From Kiloniellaceae bacterium (GTDB taxonomy: Bacteria > Pseudomonadota > Alphaproteobacteria > Kiloniellales > J153): 37,752 bases of DNA. The notes under the pieces are model-generated. The model ran no database searches. It was given only the letters and a program-made list of their open reading frames with translations, and had not been told where the DNA came from. The translations under genes were made by a program, and so were the position numbers. Location of the stretch: positions 1 to 37,752 of the forward strand of contig JAJFGI010000269.1 in NCBI GenBank assembly GCA_021776215.1, read 5' to 3'. Shown piece by piece: positions 14,624-22,781 of this stretch (positions within the stretch are counted from its first letter, which is position 1; each line of letters starts with the position of its first letter).

Positions 14624-15678
14624 CCCTTCTTGGCGGCGGCGAAGGCCGGCGGCAGCGGCAAGTCGCGTTCGGCCATCACGGCGCGCAGGCGGTCCGGGTA
14701 ATCGGTGATGATGCCATCGACGCCCAACTCGATCAGGGCGCGCATATCCGCCGGCTCGTTCACGGTCCACACGACCACGCGCAGGCCCAGGCGCTTGGCC
14801 TCCGCCAGATCCGCGTCACGCAGGTCGCGGAAATAGGGCGACCAGATGGCGCCGCCGGCAGCCTTGATGGCGCGGGGCACCGAGCCCTCGTAGTCGTCCG
14901 GATCGATGCCCGCTGTCCACGGCGAGATTCCCGGCCGGCCGCGCTCCAGGTTGTCCATCCAGGACTGCTCCGCCGTCAGGTAGACCGTGCGGAGGGTCGG
15001 GGCGACCTCTTGCACGTGGCGCAACGAGCGCCAGTCGAAGGATTGGATCGTCGCGCGCGCGGCAATGCCGGTTGCTTGGATCAGGGCGGCCAGGGCCTCG
15101 GCCATGGCGTCGGGCGTCGCCGTCTCGGCCGGCGCGTCCGGCGCCGTCTTGGTCTCGATATTGTAGCGCATGGTGCCATTGGAGGTCGCCTCGGCCAGGG
15201 CAACGACCTCGGCCAGGGTCGGGATGGCCACGCCGTCCAGGCCCACTTGTTCGGGAAAGCGCTGGGCCACCTTGCTGCCCGGGCGCGAGCGCCCGACGTC
15301 ATAGGCGGCCAGCGCCGCGTGCTCCAGCTCGAAGATGGCCGGCGCCGGTTCCTCGAGCCAGGCGCCATCCGCTCCGCGCGTGCGTTGCGGATCGACGCGC
15401 CGATCGTGATGGACCACCAGCACACCGTCCCGGGTAAGGCCCACGTCCATCTCCAAGGTCGTCACGCCGATGGCCAGCGCCGCCGCGAAGCCGGGCAAGG
15501 TGTTCTCGGGATAAAGGCCGCGGGCACCGCGGTGCCCCTGCGCGTCGAAGGCGGGCAAGGACGCCGATGCCGCGCCCGGCGATGCCGGTGGCGTGAACCA
15601 GGCGACGGCGCCGACACCGACCAGAAGGCCGGTGAAAACCAACCAGACGATCGAACCGGTGGATAGTTTGCGCGCCAC
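14620..15678 (-). CDS. Glycerophosphodiester phosphodiesterase, membrane-anchored
   Basis: The protein is 352 residues. An N-terminal transmembrane helix (about 9-28) is followed by a GDPD TIM barrel: GHRGARG with the catalytic His49-Arg50, YPENT (Glu58), LEMDVGLTRDG (metal ligands Glu76 and Asp78), VVHHD (His91), then IETK and a final VVWTVNEP and GITDYPD-like end. Such enzymes hydrolyse glycerophosphodiesters to glycerol-3-phosphate and an alcohol; the N-terminal anchor suggests action on the outer face of the inner membrane. The start is GTG at 15678, only 4 bp after the PaiB-like gene, so the two are probably co-transcribed. Its stop overlaps the DUF6494 stop by 4 bp. Confidence 0.93.
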   Translation of the reverse strand: MARKLSTGSIVWLVFTGLLVGVGAVAWFTPPASPGAASASLPAFDAQGHRGARGLYPENTLPGFAAALAIGVTTLEMDVGLTRDGVLVVHHDRRVDPQRTRGADGAWLEEPAPAIFELEHAALAAYDVGRSRPGSKVAQRFPEQVGLDGVAIPTLAEVVALAEATSNGTMRYNIETKTAPDAPAETATPDAMAEALAALIQATGIAARATIQSFDWRSLRHVQEVAPTLRTVYLTAEQSWMDNLERGRPGISPWTAGIDPDDYEGSVPRAIKAAGGAIWSPYFRDLRDADLAEAKRLGLRVVVWTVNEPADMRALIELGVDGIITDYPDRLRAVMAERDLPLPPAFAAAKKG

Positions 15679-15682
15679 CGGT

Positions 15683-16330
15683 CTAGTCCGCGTTAGTCTC
15701 GCGCCGCCGCATCAGCGCCGCCACCTCGTGGCCGAGCGGGTCTTCCCTGTCGCGCAAGGCGGCGATGACCCCCTGGCGATCCTCCGGACGCTTGTTCTGA
15801 TTTAGCTTGGCCTTGGCTTCCAACCGGGCGACGGGAATCTCGAAGGCCACGATAGCGCGGAGGTTGGCGGCCAAATAGGACTCGTCCAGCCCATCCAGAC
15901 GCCACGGCTCGTCCGCGCCGGCCTCGTATGTCGCCGTCAGGTCGGCGAGCAGGCGGCGCACCCGCGCCGTATCCTCGAGCAGGCGCGGCGTGCCATAGGC
16001 GTGCACCGCCAAGTAGTTCCAGGTCGGCACCGCCGCCCCGGCGCCGTACCAGCGCGGCGAGACATAGGCATGCGGGCCTTGAAAAATCACCAGGGCCTCG
16101 CCCCCGGCCTCGTGCAGACGGACCAGATCCTGCCAATGGGGATTGGCCCTCGCCATGTGGGCGATCAGCGTGCCGTTCGGCCCCGCCGCCGCATCGAACA
16201 GGAACGGCAAGTGGGTCGCCTGCGGCGGCGCGCCGTCGACGGCGGTGACCAGGACGGCAAAGGCGTAGTCGCGCAGAACTGCGCGAATGTCCTCCCGGTC
16301 GGTCAGAACGAACTGTTGGGGGATGTACAT
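15683..16330 (-). CDS. FMN-binding PaiB-type negative transcriptional regulator family protein
   Basis: The protein is 215 residues. It starts MYIPQQF, a hallmark of the PaiB family, and has the split-barrel flavin-binding core with THLPFLF (39-45), HMARANPHW (58-66), FQGPHAYVSPRWY (83-95) and VPTWNYLAVHAYG (101-113). Bacillus PaiB is reported as a regulator of sporulation and protease genes; in proteobacteria the fold may equally be an FMN- or heme-binding redox protein, and DNA binding is not evident. It begins 15 bp after the sdhB stop and is followed after 4 bp by the glycerophosphodiesterase gene, so both may be read from the sdh promoter. Confidence 0.9.
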   Translation of the reverse strand: MYIPQQFVLTDREDIRAVLRDYAFAVLVTAVDGAPPQATHLPFLFDAAAGPNGTLIAHMARANPHWQDLVRLHEAGGEALVIFQGPHAYVSPRWYGAGAAVPTWNYLAVHAYGTPRLLEDTARVRRLLADLTATYEAGADEPWRLDGLDESYLAANLRAIVAFEIPVARLEAKAKLNQNKRPEDRQGVIAALRDREDPLGHEVAALMRRRETNAD

Positions 16331-16345
16331 AGGGTGCCAGCCGGC

Positions 16346-17125
16346 TCAGGCGCGGCGTTTGACCATCAGCTTCTTGATCTCGGCGATGGCCTTGGCCGGG
16401 TTCAGTCCTTTGGGACAGGTCTTGGTGCAGTTCATGATCGTATGGCAGCGATAGAGGCGGAACGGATCTTCCAACTCATCGAGGCGTTCGCCCGCCGCCT
16501 CGTCGCGCGAGTCGGCGATCCAGCGGTAGGCCTGCAGCAACACGGCGGGACCCATGAATCGATCCCCGTTCCACCAATAGCTCGGACAACTGGTCGTGCA
16601 GCAAAAGCACAGGATGCATTCCCACAGGCCGTCCAGTTTCGCGCGCTCCTCCGGACTTTGCGGCCGCTCGCGCTCGGGCGGCGGTGTCTCCGTCTTCAGC
16701 CAGGGCTCGATGGCGGTGTATTGCGCGTAGGCCTGATTGAGATCGGGCACCAGATCCTTGACCACGGGCATATGGGGCAAGGGGTAGACCTTCACGTCGC
16801 CCTTGATCTCGTCGATGAACTTGGTGCAGGCGAGCGTATTGGTGCCGTCGATGTTCATGGCGCAAGAGCCGCACACCCCCTCGCGGCAGGAGCGGCGGAA
16901 GGTCAGTGTCGAATCGACCTCGTTCTTGATTTTGATCAGGGCATCGAGAACCATCGGCCCGCAGGTCGCCAGATCGATATCGTAGGTATCCACGCGCGGA
17001 TTGGCCTCGTCGTCCGGGTTCCAGCGGTACACTTTGAAGGCGCGCGGCCGCGTCGCCCCCTCAGGCGCCGGGTGGTGCTGGCCCTTTCTGATCTTCGAGT
17101 TGGCCGGTAGGGCGAATTCAACCAT
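16346..17125 (-). CDS. sdhB: Succinate dehydrogenase iron-sulfur subunit
   Basis: The protein is 259 residues. The N-terminal ferredoxin domain carries the [2Fe-2S] cysteines in CREGVCGSC (80, 85, 88) and Cys100. The C-terminal domain carries the [4Fe-4S] and [3Fe-4S] cysteines in [12 protein letters not shown] (170, 173, 176, 180), Cys227, and CTKTCPKG (233, 237). The TTSCPSYWW stretch is the usual quinone-site neighbourhood. It passes electrons from the SdhA flavin to ubiquinone at the inner face of the membrane. The frame is open 49 codons upstream of the ATG at 17125, but that part overlaps the sdhA end and is not family-like. 44 bp separate it from sdhA. Confidence 0.97.
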   Translation of the reverse strand: MVEFALPANSKIRKGQHHPAPEGATRPRAFKVYRWNPDDEANPRVDTYDIDLATCGPMVLDALIKIKNEVDSTLTFRRSCREGVCGSCAMNIDGTNTLACTKFIDEIKGDVKVYPLPHMPVVKDLVPDLNQAYAQYTAIEPWLKTETPPPERERPQSPEERAKLDGLWECILCFCCTTSCPSYWWNGDRFMGPAVLLQAYRWIADSRDEAAGERLDELEDPFRLYRCHTIMNCTKTCPKGLNPAKAIAEIKKLMVKRRA

Positions 17126-17169
17126 GGGAAACCTGCATGCCCTTTTGTCTGCGCCGATCGGCGAGCGCG

Positions 17170-18954
17170 TTAGTAAACCCGCGCCTTGGGCGGGAAGGAT
17201 TGGATTTCGTTGCTCAGCGGCTGCAGCTCCACCGGGCGGTAGTCGAAGCGCACGTCGCCCGCCTCGTCGCACCAGGCGAGGGTGTGCTTGAGCCAGCGCT
17301 TATCGTCGCGGTCGGGAAAATCCTCGCGCGCATGGGCGCCGCGGCTTTCCTGCCGGTTCGCCGCCGAGGCCATGGTGACCACCGCTTGAAACAGCAGGTT
17401 GTCGAGCTCGAGGGTTTCCACTAGATCCGAATTCCAGATCAACGAGCGGTCCTCGACACTCAAATCCTCGCGCTGTTGCCATGTCTGACCGAGCGCCGAC
17501 AGTCCTTGCTCCAAGACCTCGCCGGTGCGGAAGACGGCGGCGTGATCCTGCATCGCCCGCTGCATCTCGGTGCGCAGGCGAGCGGTCGGCGTGCGGCCCT
17601 TGGCATGACGGAAGCGGTCCAGCCGATGCAGCGCCATCTCGTCCGCATCCGCCGGCAGCGGGCTGTGCCCCTCGCCCGGCTTGACCAGCTCGGCGCAGCG
17701 CAGGGCGGCGGCGCGGCCGAAGACCACCAGATCGAGCAACGAATTGGAGCCAAGCCGGTTGGCCCCGTGCACCGACACGCACGCCGCCTCGCCGACCGCC
17801 ATCAGGCCGGGGACCACCGTATTTTCGGCCCCATTGGCCTTGCTCACCACCTCGCCCGTATAGCGCGCCGGGATGCCGCCCATGTTGTAGTGGCAGGTAG
17901 GCAGCACCGGGATCGGCTCCTTGGTCACATCGACGCCGGCGAAAATGCGCGCCGATTCGGCGATGCCGGGCAGACGCTCGTGAATAATCGCCGGGTCGAG
18001 GTGTTCGATATGCAGATGGATATGGTCCTTGTTGGCGCCGACGCCGCGGCCGTCGCGGATTTCGATGGTCATGGAGCGGCTGACCACGTCGCGGCTGGCC
18101 AGGTCCTTGGCGGACGGCGCATACCGTTCCATGAAGCGCTCGCCCTCGGCGTTCGTCAAATAGCCGCCTTCGCCGCGCACCCCTTCGGTAATCAGGCTGC
18201 CGGCGCCGTAGATGCCGGTCGGATGGAACTGCACGAATTCCATGTCCTGCAGCGGCAGCCCGGCACGCAGGACCATGCCGCCGCCGTCACCGGTGCAGGT
18301 ATGCGCCCCGGTGCAAGAGAAATAGGCGCGGCCGTAACCCCCGGTCGCCAGGATCACCATCTTCGCGCGAAAACGATGAATGGTGCCGTCGTCGAGATTC
18401 CAGGCGACCACGCCGCGACAGGCACCGTCTTCCATCATCAGATCGATGGCGAAGTATTCGATGAAGAACTCCGCCTGGTGCTTCAGGCTCTGCTGATAAA
18501 GGGTGTGCAGCATGGCATGGCCGGTGCGGTCGGCGGCGGCGCAGGTGCGCTGGGCGATACCCTCGCCATAGCGGGTGGTCATGCCGCCGAACGGCCGCTG
18601 GTAGATCTTGCCCGCCTCGGTGCGCGAGAATGGTACGCCGTAATGCTCCAATTCGACGACCGCATCGGCGGCTTCGCGGGTCATGTATTCGATGGCGTCC
18701 TGATCGCCGAGCCAGTCGGACCCCTTCACCGTGTCGTAGGCATGCCAGCGCCAGTCGTCCTCGCCCATATTGCCGAGGGCCGCGGAGATACCGCCCTGTG
18801 CCGCGACCGTGTGACTGCGAGTGGGAAACACCTTGGTGACGCAGGCGGTCCTCAGCCCCGCCTCGGCCAGGCCCAGGGTGGCGCGCAAGCCCGCCCCGCC
18901 GGCGCCGACGACGACGTCGTGGGTGTGATCGACGATCTCGTAGGACGTGCTCAT
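17170..18954 (-). CDS. sdhA: Succinate dehydrogenase flavoprotein subunit
   Basis: The protein is 594 residues. It has the FAD dinucleotide fold [11 protein letters not shown] (15-25), the covalent flavin histidine in [11 protein letters not shown] (His48), the substrate-binding [15 protein letters not shown] region, and [15 protein letters not shown] near the second FAD contact. The C-terminus ends in the conserved SFPPKARVY. It oxidises succinate to fumarate in the TCA cycle as the cytoplasmic catalytic subunit of complex II. It lies 4 bp after sdhD and 44 bp before sdhB. Confidence 0.98.
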   Translation of the reverse strand: MSTSYEIVDHTHDVVVGAGGAGLRATLGLAEAGLRTACVTKVFPTRSHTVAAQGGISAALGNMGEDDWRWHAYDTVKGSDWLGDQDAIEYMTREAADAVVELEHYGVPFSRTEAGKIYQRPFGGMTTRYGEGIAQRTCAAADRTGHAMLHTLYQQSLKHQAEFFIEYFAIDLMMEDGACRGVVAWNLDDGTIHRFRAKMVILATGGYGRAYFSCTGAHTCTGDGGGMVLRAGLPLQDMEFVQFHPTGIYGAGSLITEGVRGEGGYLTNAEGERFMERYAPSAKDLASRDVVSRSMTIEIRDGRGVGANKDHIHLHIEHLDPAIIHERLPGIAESARIFAGVDVTKEPIPVLPTCHYNMGGIPARYTGEVVSKANGAENTVVPGLMAVGEAACVSVHGANRLGSNSLLDLVVFGRAAALRCAELVKPGEGHSPLPADADEMALHRLDRFRHAKGRTPTARLRTEMQRAMQDHAAVFRTGEVLEQGLSALGQTWQQREDLSVEDRSLIWNSDLVETLELDNLLFQAVVTMASAANRQESRGAHAREDFPDRDDKRWLKHTLAWCDEAGDVRFDYRPVELQPLSNEIQSFPPKARVY

Positions 18955-18958
18955 GGAC

Positions 18959-19339
18959 CTAGCCCTTGAACAGGACGACGAGGATCGCCAGCACGCCGGT
19001 CAAACCGAGCAACACCGACGCGGCTTTGGTCGCCAGCAAGGCGAACCATTTCACGGGCTCGTTGTGGATGTAGTCCTCGATCACCACCTGCGCGGCCAGC
19101 GCCCCGTGATAAAAGGTCATGACGACGACCAGAATCAACAACCCGGCGACCACCGGATTGCCGAGCCAGTCGCGCATGGCGTAGTAGTCCGCGCCCGCCA
19201 TGGAGACGACCGAGGCGACGAACCACACGGTCAGGGGAACCAGGGCCAGGGCACTCAAGCGCTCGGCCCACCAGTGATGTAATCCGTCCTTTGCCGATCC
19301 AAGGCCGCGGACGCGGCCGAGCGCCGTACGCCGATTCAT
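18959..19339 (-). CDS. sdhD: Succinate dehydrogenase membrane anchor subunit
   Basis: The protein is 126 residues with three hydrophobic helices. The first is preceded by the family motif [13 protein letters not shown] (21-33). The second ends in [17 protein letters not shown] (77-92), with His78 as the likely heme b ligand and Asp89/Tyr90 near the quinone pocket. It anchors SdhAB to the inner membrane together with SdhC. Its ATG directly follows the sdhC TGA with no intervening base, and the stop lies 4 bp before sdhA, a tight operon. Confidence 0.95.
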   Translation of the reverse strand: MNRRTALGRVRGLGSAKDGLHHWWAERLSALALVPLTVWFVASVVSMAGADYYAMRDWLGNPVVAGLLILVVVMTFYHGALAAQVVIEDYIHNEPVKWFALLATKAASVLLGLTGVLAILVVLFKG

Positions 19340-19747
19340 TCAACCGCCTCCCATCACGCTGTAGCCGGCGATCCAGGTCGCCAAGGTCAGAATGACGGTC
19401 GCCGCCAGAACCGCCATGCCGGAGCGGAAAGCATCGCGCAGCTCGAAGCCGACGCCGATGTCCCAGAACAAATGCCGGATGCCATTGCATAGATGATAGA
19501 ACAGCGCCACCGTCCAGCCGAACAGAAACAACCGCCCGATGAACGACCCGATAAGATCGCGCGCCGTTTCATAAGCCTCGGCGCCGGTCGCGGTGGCGAC
19601 CAGCCAGTAGACGAGGAGCAGGGTTCCCGCCCAGAGGCCGACACCGGTGATCCGATGGAAGATCGAAATCATCGAGGTGTATTGCGGCCGATAGACCTGC
19701 AAGTGCGGCGATAACGGTCGTCCCTGGAGTCGGTCTTGGCTGCTCAT
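19340..19747 (-). CDS. sdhC: Succinate dehydrogenase cytochrome b556 subunit
   Basis: The protein is 135 residues with three membrane helices. It has the family N-terminus RPLSPHLQVYRPQ, SIFHRITGVGLW (28-39) and YHLCNGIRHLFWDIG (84-98), where His85 aligns with the heme ligand of E. coli SdhC. It binds heme b and forms the ubiquinone site with SdhD and SdhB. The ATG at 19747 gives the expected short N-terminus; an in-frame ATG at 19816 would add 23 residues that are not family-like. It is first in sdhCDAB, with a candidate promoter about 80 bp upstream. Confidence 0.95.
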   Translation of the reverse strand: MSSQDRLQGRPLSPHLQVYRPQYTSMISIFHRITGVGLWAGTLLLVYWLVATATGAEAYETARDLIGSFIGRLFLFGWTVALFYHLCNGIRHLFWDIGVGFELRDAFRSGMAVLAATVILTLATWIAGYSVMGGG

Positions 19748-19789
19748 CGGCTGTGTCTTCCCGGAGATAGCGAGAGCGGTCAGCGAAAC

Positions 19790-19806
19790 GGGCCGGATTG
19801 CGGCCC
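19790..19806 (-). promoter_or_regulatory. Hairpin in the sdhC 5' leader
   Basis: GGGCCG (19790-19795) and CGGCCC (19801-19806) form a perfect 6-bp stem with a 5-base loop between the candidate promoter and the sdhC start. No U-tract follows on the minus strand, so it is not an obvious terminator. It may stabilise the mRNA. Confidence 0.3.
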
Positions 19807-19827
19807 GAGCCTTCACCGCTACCGCTT

Positions 19828-19856
19828 GATGTAGACCGCGATGCCGGCTTAGTCAA
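19828..19856 (-). promoter_or_regulatory. Candidate sdhCDAB promoter
   Basis: On the minus strand TTGACT (19851-19856) and TACATC (19828-19833) are separated by exactly 17 bp. The -35 matches consensus at five positions, but the -10 is poor (three). Location upstream of sdhC, with no other good candidate, is the main support. Confidence 0.35.
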
Positions 19857-20767
19857 CGTCACCCACCGGTGAGCGAGGATGGCAGCGGCGCAGCGCCCTT
19901 TGAACTGTCGGTCCCCGTCGGCCCGACTGAATGCCGCAACAGATTTGGCGAGATGTTACAATCGGTTGCCAAGTTATGTGGATAAACCTGTGGAGAATCT
20001 GTGGAGTAAATGTGCAGTTACGGATGATCCGTGCACAGGAAATTCCACCAGATACTTCTTTTTGACTTGTTCATCGACTTTCCGCACGCCAAGGTTGTCG
20101 GGTACGCGAATGTACCGGGACGCTGGCAGCCGTGCAGCGCATTCCGGCCTAGGCCAAGGTCGACGCCAGACGGCAACAGGCGACCGGAAGGTGCGAGGCT
20201 CGTCCAGGGCGTCGTATTTTTGGTGGCGGCGGCGAGCCCTGTCCCCAGAGCTCCGCCGCCGGTTTCGGAAGGCCACGGCAGGTTTGCCCGCCCCCGCCTT
20301 TCGACCGAGGCCGCGTTCTTCGCCCGCGCATGACGCGCGGTCAACGCCGAGCCGAGGGTCCTGCTCCGGGACCCGCGGCGACTTGGCCTCCGGGTTCCAG
20401 GAGGAGCCTTTTGGGAGGCCCCGATCTTCGGGCGCAACGGATTCCTGTTGTCCCGATACCTCGGATCGGCGGTCCTGCGAATCCGCCGGCGTGGCTATGA
20501 CGGTCGAATCGGTAAGGGGCTGAGTAGACTCCGGCGGCAGCCGAAGAGGGGTCGCAATTCCGCCCCGGAATTGTCGTCTCCGATGGGCCGCGCTCGTATC
20601 GCCAGGTTCGGCGCGCGCCCCGCGGGGACGTGAGACAAACCCTCCGCCGCGTTCGCGTCCATGGGGCCGGCAACGGCTCTTGAGGCGTCGGGACGTGCCT
20701 CCTCAGGGCACACCGCAGCGGGCTTCCTCCCCCTGCTCCCGGCGCCTCAATCATATCCAGCTCGGAC
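19857..20767. other. Gene-poor stretch upstream of sdhC with DnaA-like boxes and inverted repeats
   Basis: About 0.9 kb lies between the sdhC promoter area and the stop of the EamA gene. Several frames stay open on both strands, as expected in GC-rich DNA, but none gives a recognisable protein or a good ribosome site, so I call no gene. The sdhC-proximal part (about 19940-20100) is visibly richer in A and T than its surroundings. The distal part holds perfect inverted repeats: 20356-20361 with 20369-20374 (6 bp), 20385-20391 with 20414-20420 (7 bp), and 20555-20562 with 20566-20573 (8 bp, loop of 3). It could be a regulatory region, a structured RNA, or remnants of a decayed gene. Confidence 0.5.
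19977..20008 (-). promoter_or_regulatory. Cluster of three DnaA-box-like 9-mers
   Basis: Read on the minus strand there is a perfect TTATCCACA at 19977-19985, TTCTCCACA (one mismatch) at 19989-19997 and TACTCCACA (two mismatches) at 20000-20008. All have the same orientation, with starts 12 and 11 bp apart, about one helical turn each. This is the pattern of cooperative DnaA binding at origins or DnaA-regulated promoters. Which, if either, applies here is not known. Confidence 0.45.
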
Positions 20768-21673
20768 CTAACCGGGCCCGACGATTTCCCCATTCGTCGC
20801 GCGCAGCGCCAGCCACAGACCAAGGACGACACCGGCCAGACCGACCAAAGTAAACGCCGAGAGTGTCTCACCGAGAAACAGGGCGCCCAACGCCGCCGCC
20901 GAGATCGGGCCGAGGGCAAGAAAGACCGTCACCCGGGTCGGAGAAATATTGGCCAGCGCCCAAAGCCAAAGGAAAAAGGCGACGCCGCTGCTCACGCCGA
21001 GAAATAGGACCGCCGCCCAGCCATTTCCGGTAAAGCGCGGCCACTGCGCGAAGAACCCCTCGTCGGCGGCCAGCACGGCCAGGAACAGCACGGACGCGAA
21101 CATGGCCACGGCACTTAGCGGAAGCGCCGGATATTTCCGCAGGTAGGGCCGGTAGACCACGCTGCAAACCGCACCGCTGATCGCGGCGGCGAAAACCGCG
21201 GCGGCGCCGATCCACTCGTCACCGGACCGCGCAATGTGGCCGAGCTCGCCGCTCAGCGCGATGCCGACGCCGGCGATCGTCAAAAGCACGCCCGCCGCCT
21301 TCCGCACGGTCAGCGACTCGCGCCCGAGGCACGCGGCGATAAACATCGTCAGAAGGGGCAGCGTGGCAAAGATCATCGACGCCTGCGCCGAGGAGATGAA
21401 GCGCACACCGTAATTCAGCAGAACCATCAATATGCCGAACTGCGTAATACCGAGAAGCACCACCGGCAGAAGGTCGCGGGGTTCGATGCGCCAACGCCCC
21501 GTCATCATCGCCAACGGCATCACGCAACAAAACCCGATGGCATAACGCAAAAGAGCCAGAGACGCCGGATCGGTTTGTCCGATGACAAAGCGCGTGGCGA
21601 CGATCGTCGCGCCCACCTGGATCCCGGCCGCGGCCGCGGCCGCCATCGCCAAAGCCGCGCGGACCGACGTCAC
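20768..21673 (-). CDS. EamA/DMT-family transporter
   Basis: The protein is 301 residues with about ten hydrophobic helices arranged as two EamA repeats. Typical marks are ALLRYAIGFCCVMPLA in the first half and the small-residue-rich ISPTRVTVFLALGPISAAALGALFLGETLS near the C-terminus, of which the conserved part begins at about residue 246. Such drug/metabolite transporters export amino acids, metabolites or toxins; the substrate is unknown. It starts with GTG at 21673, overlapping the stop of the MarR-GNAT gene by 4 bp (GTGA), so it is translationally coupled to it. The pairing suggests an exporter controlled by the upstream regulator. Confidence 0.9.
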   Translation of the reverse strand: MTSVRAALAMAAAAAAGIQVGATIVATRFVIGQTDPASLALLRYAIGFCCVMPLAMMTGRWRIEPRDLLPVVLLGITQFGILMVLLNYGVRFISSAQASMIFATLPLLTMFIAACLGRESLTVRKAAGVLLTIAGVGIALSGELGHIARSGDEWIGAAAVFAAAISGAVCSVVYRPYLRKYPALPLSAVAMFASVLFLAVLAADEGFFAQWPRFTGNGWAAVLFLGVSSGVAFFLWLWALANISPTRVTVFLALGPISAAALGALFLGETLSAFTLVGLAGVVLGLWLALRATNGEIVGPG

Positions 21674-22614
21674 AGATCCAATTCCCAGGTCTGCCCGACC
21701 AGATCATGTCCGAAACTGTGGTGAGGTTCTTCCGCGACCAGGCGAAATCCGGCGGTTTCGTAAATGCGCCGGGCCGCGACCAGATTAGCGTTGGTCCAAA
21801 GCCGCAGCGTGCGATAGCGCCGGTCCCGGGCGAAGCGGATGGCCTCTTCGACAAGCCGCCGGCCAACACCCAGCCCCCGAGCGGCGGGTTCGACGTAGAG
21901 CATGCGCAACTGCGCCTCCGTCTCCGAAACTCGAACGACGAAGACCGAGCCGACGATCTCGCCCTCTCGCTCGGCGATCCAACAACAGTCGTACCGCGCA
22001 TCGAAAGTCGCGATGAATTGCGCGGCAACGCCGGCGACAAGCCCCTCGAATCGCTCGTCCCACCCGTATTCACGGGCATAGAGCACCGCCTGGCGATGCA
22101 CGACCCAGCCCATATCGCCGACCCGGTGCGGACGCAACAGGAACGGCACCGCCCTCGCCGGATCCGGCGCCGCCAGGTCTGGCGCCAATAGCCGCTGGAT
22201 CGTCTCCATGGCGGCGGTCAGCCGGCGCCGCTCGACCGTATCCAAGGCGCCCAGAATTGCCCCCGCCTCGGCGCGCGCGGCGAGATCGAGGGCATCGAAA
22301 GCCTGGCGCCCTTTGTTGGTCAGGGAGAGATGATTTTGCCGCCGGTCCGTGCGCGACGGCGACTTCTTGAGCACGCCCAGTTGGACGAAGCGGCGCAGGA
22401 TGCGGCTGAGATAGCCGGCATCAAGATCCAAGTTCCTGGCAAGTTCGGTTGCTGTCGGCCGGTCGCGGTGCGCCAGTTCGTAGAGCACCCGGGCCTCGGT
22501 GAGGGAGAACGGACTTTTCAGCACGCCGCCCTGCAACATGCCCATCTGCCGGGTGTAAAAGCGGTTGAAGGCACGCACATCGGCGACTCGTTGGTCGAGT
22601 TCCGAGGTCGCCAT
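21670..22614 (-). CDS. MarR-type regulator fused to GNAT N-acetyltransferase
   Basis: The protein is 314 residues with two domains. Residues about 10-145 form a MarR winged helix: recognition helix around LDAGYLSRILRRF (64-76) and the basic wing with SRTDRRQNHLSLT (87-99). Residues about 155-314 form a GNAT fold with the acetyl-CoA loop RGLGVG (246-251) after MLYVEPAA, and RRIYETAGFRLV near the end. This fusion is a known architecture; some members are thought to repress genes and acetylate a small molecule. The ATG at 22614 is chosen; an upstream frame extension of 11 codons is not conserved-looking. It shares a 4-bp overlap with the downstream EamA gene, and two operator-like palindromes overlap its promoter. 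Confidence 0.93.
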   Translation of the reverse strand: MATSELDQRVADVRAFNRFYTRQMGMLQGGVLKSPFSLTEARVLYELAHRDRPTATELARNLDLDAGYLSRILRRFVQLGVLKKSPSRTDRRQNHLSLTNKGRQAFDALDLAARAEAGAILGALDTVERRRLTAAMETIQRLLAPDLAAPDPARAVPFLLRPHRVGDMGWVVHRQAVLYAREYGWDERFEGLVAGVAAQFIATFDARYDCCWIAEREGEIVGSVFVVRVSETEAQLRMLYVEPAARGLGVGRRLVEEAIRFARDRRYRTLRLWTNANLVAARRIYETAGFRLVAEEPHHSFGHDLVGQTWELDL

Positions 22615-22646
22615 GGGTCGGTCCGTTTCCGCGATGCACGGTATCA

Positions 22647-22681
22647 TTTGACATCATCAAACACTTAATTGACTAAATCAA
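22647..22681. promoter_or_regulatory. Two operator-like palindromes, TTGA-N5-TCAA
   Basis: Site 1 is TTTGA-N5-TCAAA at 22647-22661; site 2 is TTGA-N5-TCAA at 22669-22681. Their centres (22654 and 22675) are 21 bp apart, two helical turns, so both face the same side of the DNA. They overlap the candidate promoter of the MarR-GNAT gene. An autoregulatory MarR operator pair is the simplest reading. Confidence 0.55.
22653..22681 (-). promoter_or_regulatory. Candidate promoter of the MarR-GNAT/EamA operon
   Basis: On the minus strand TTGATT (22676-22681) and GATGAT (22653-22658) are 17 bp apart, placing a start near 22646, about 32 bases before the ATG. Each hexamer matches four consensus positions. 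The promoter is embedded in the two palindromes, which fits repression by occlusion. Confidence 0.45.
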
Positions 22682-22781
22682 CTATCCCGAAAGAGCCTCG
22701 GGTCCGCGTAGATGCGCGGCGTGCACGGGCTTGGGCGATTGCGGGAACCAACCGCGGCGACGGCGGTGGCCGGTAACGGGA

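Noticed and set aside
19960-20110. Chromosomal replication origin (oriC)
   Set aside because: Only three boxes are visible, the genes on both sides run mostly in the same direction, and none of the usual alphaproteobacterial origin neighbours is present. Kept as a DnaA-box finding, not as an origin call.
19879-20523. Long open frames on both strands in the gap upstream of sdhC
   Set aside because: They overlap each other, have Arg/Ser/Pro-rich compositions typical of non-coding GC-rich DNA, no family resemblance and no ribosome site.
22669-22681. FNR/FixK box
   Set aside because: FNR-type sites are TTGA-N6-TCAA; both palindromes here have five bases in the spacer, and they match each other better than FNR.
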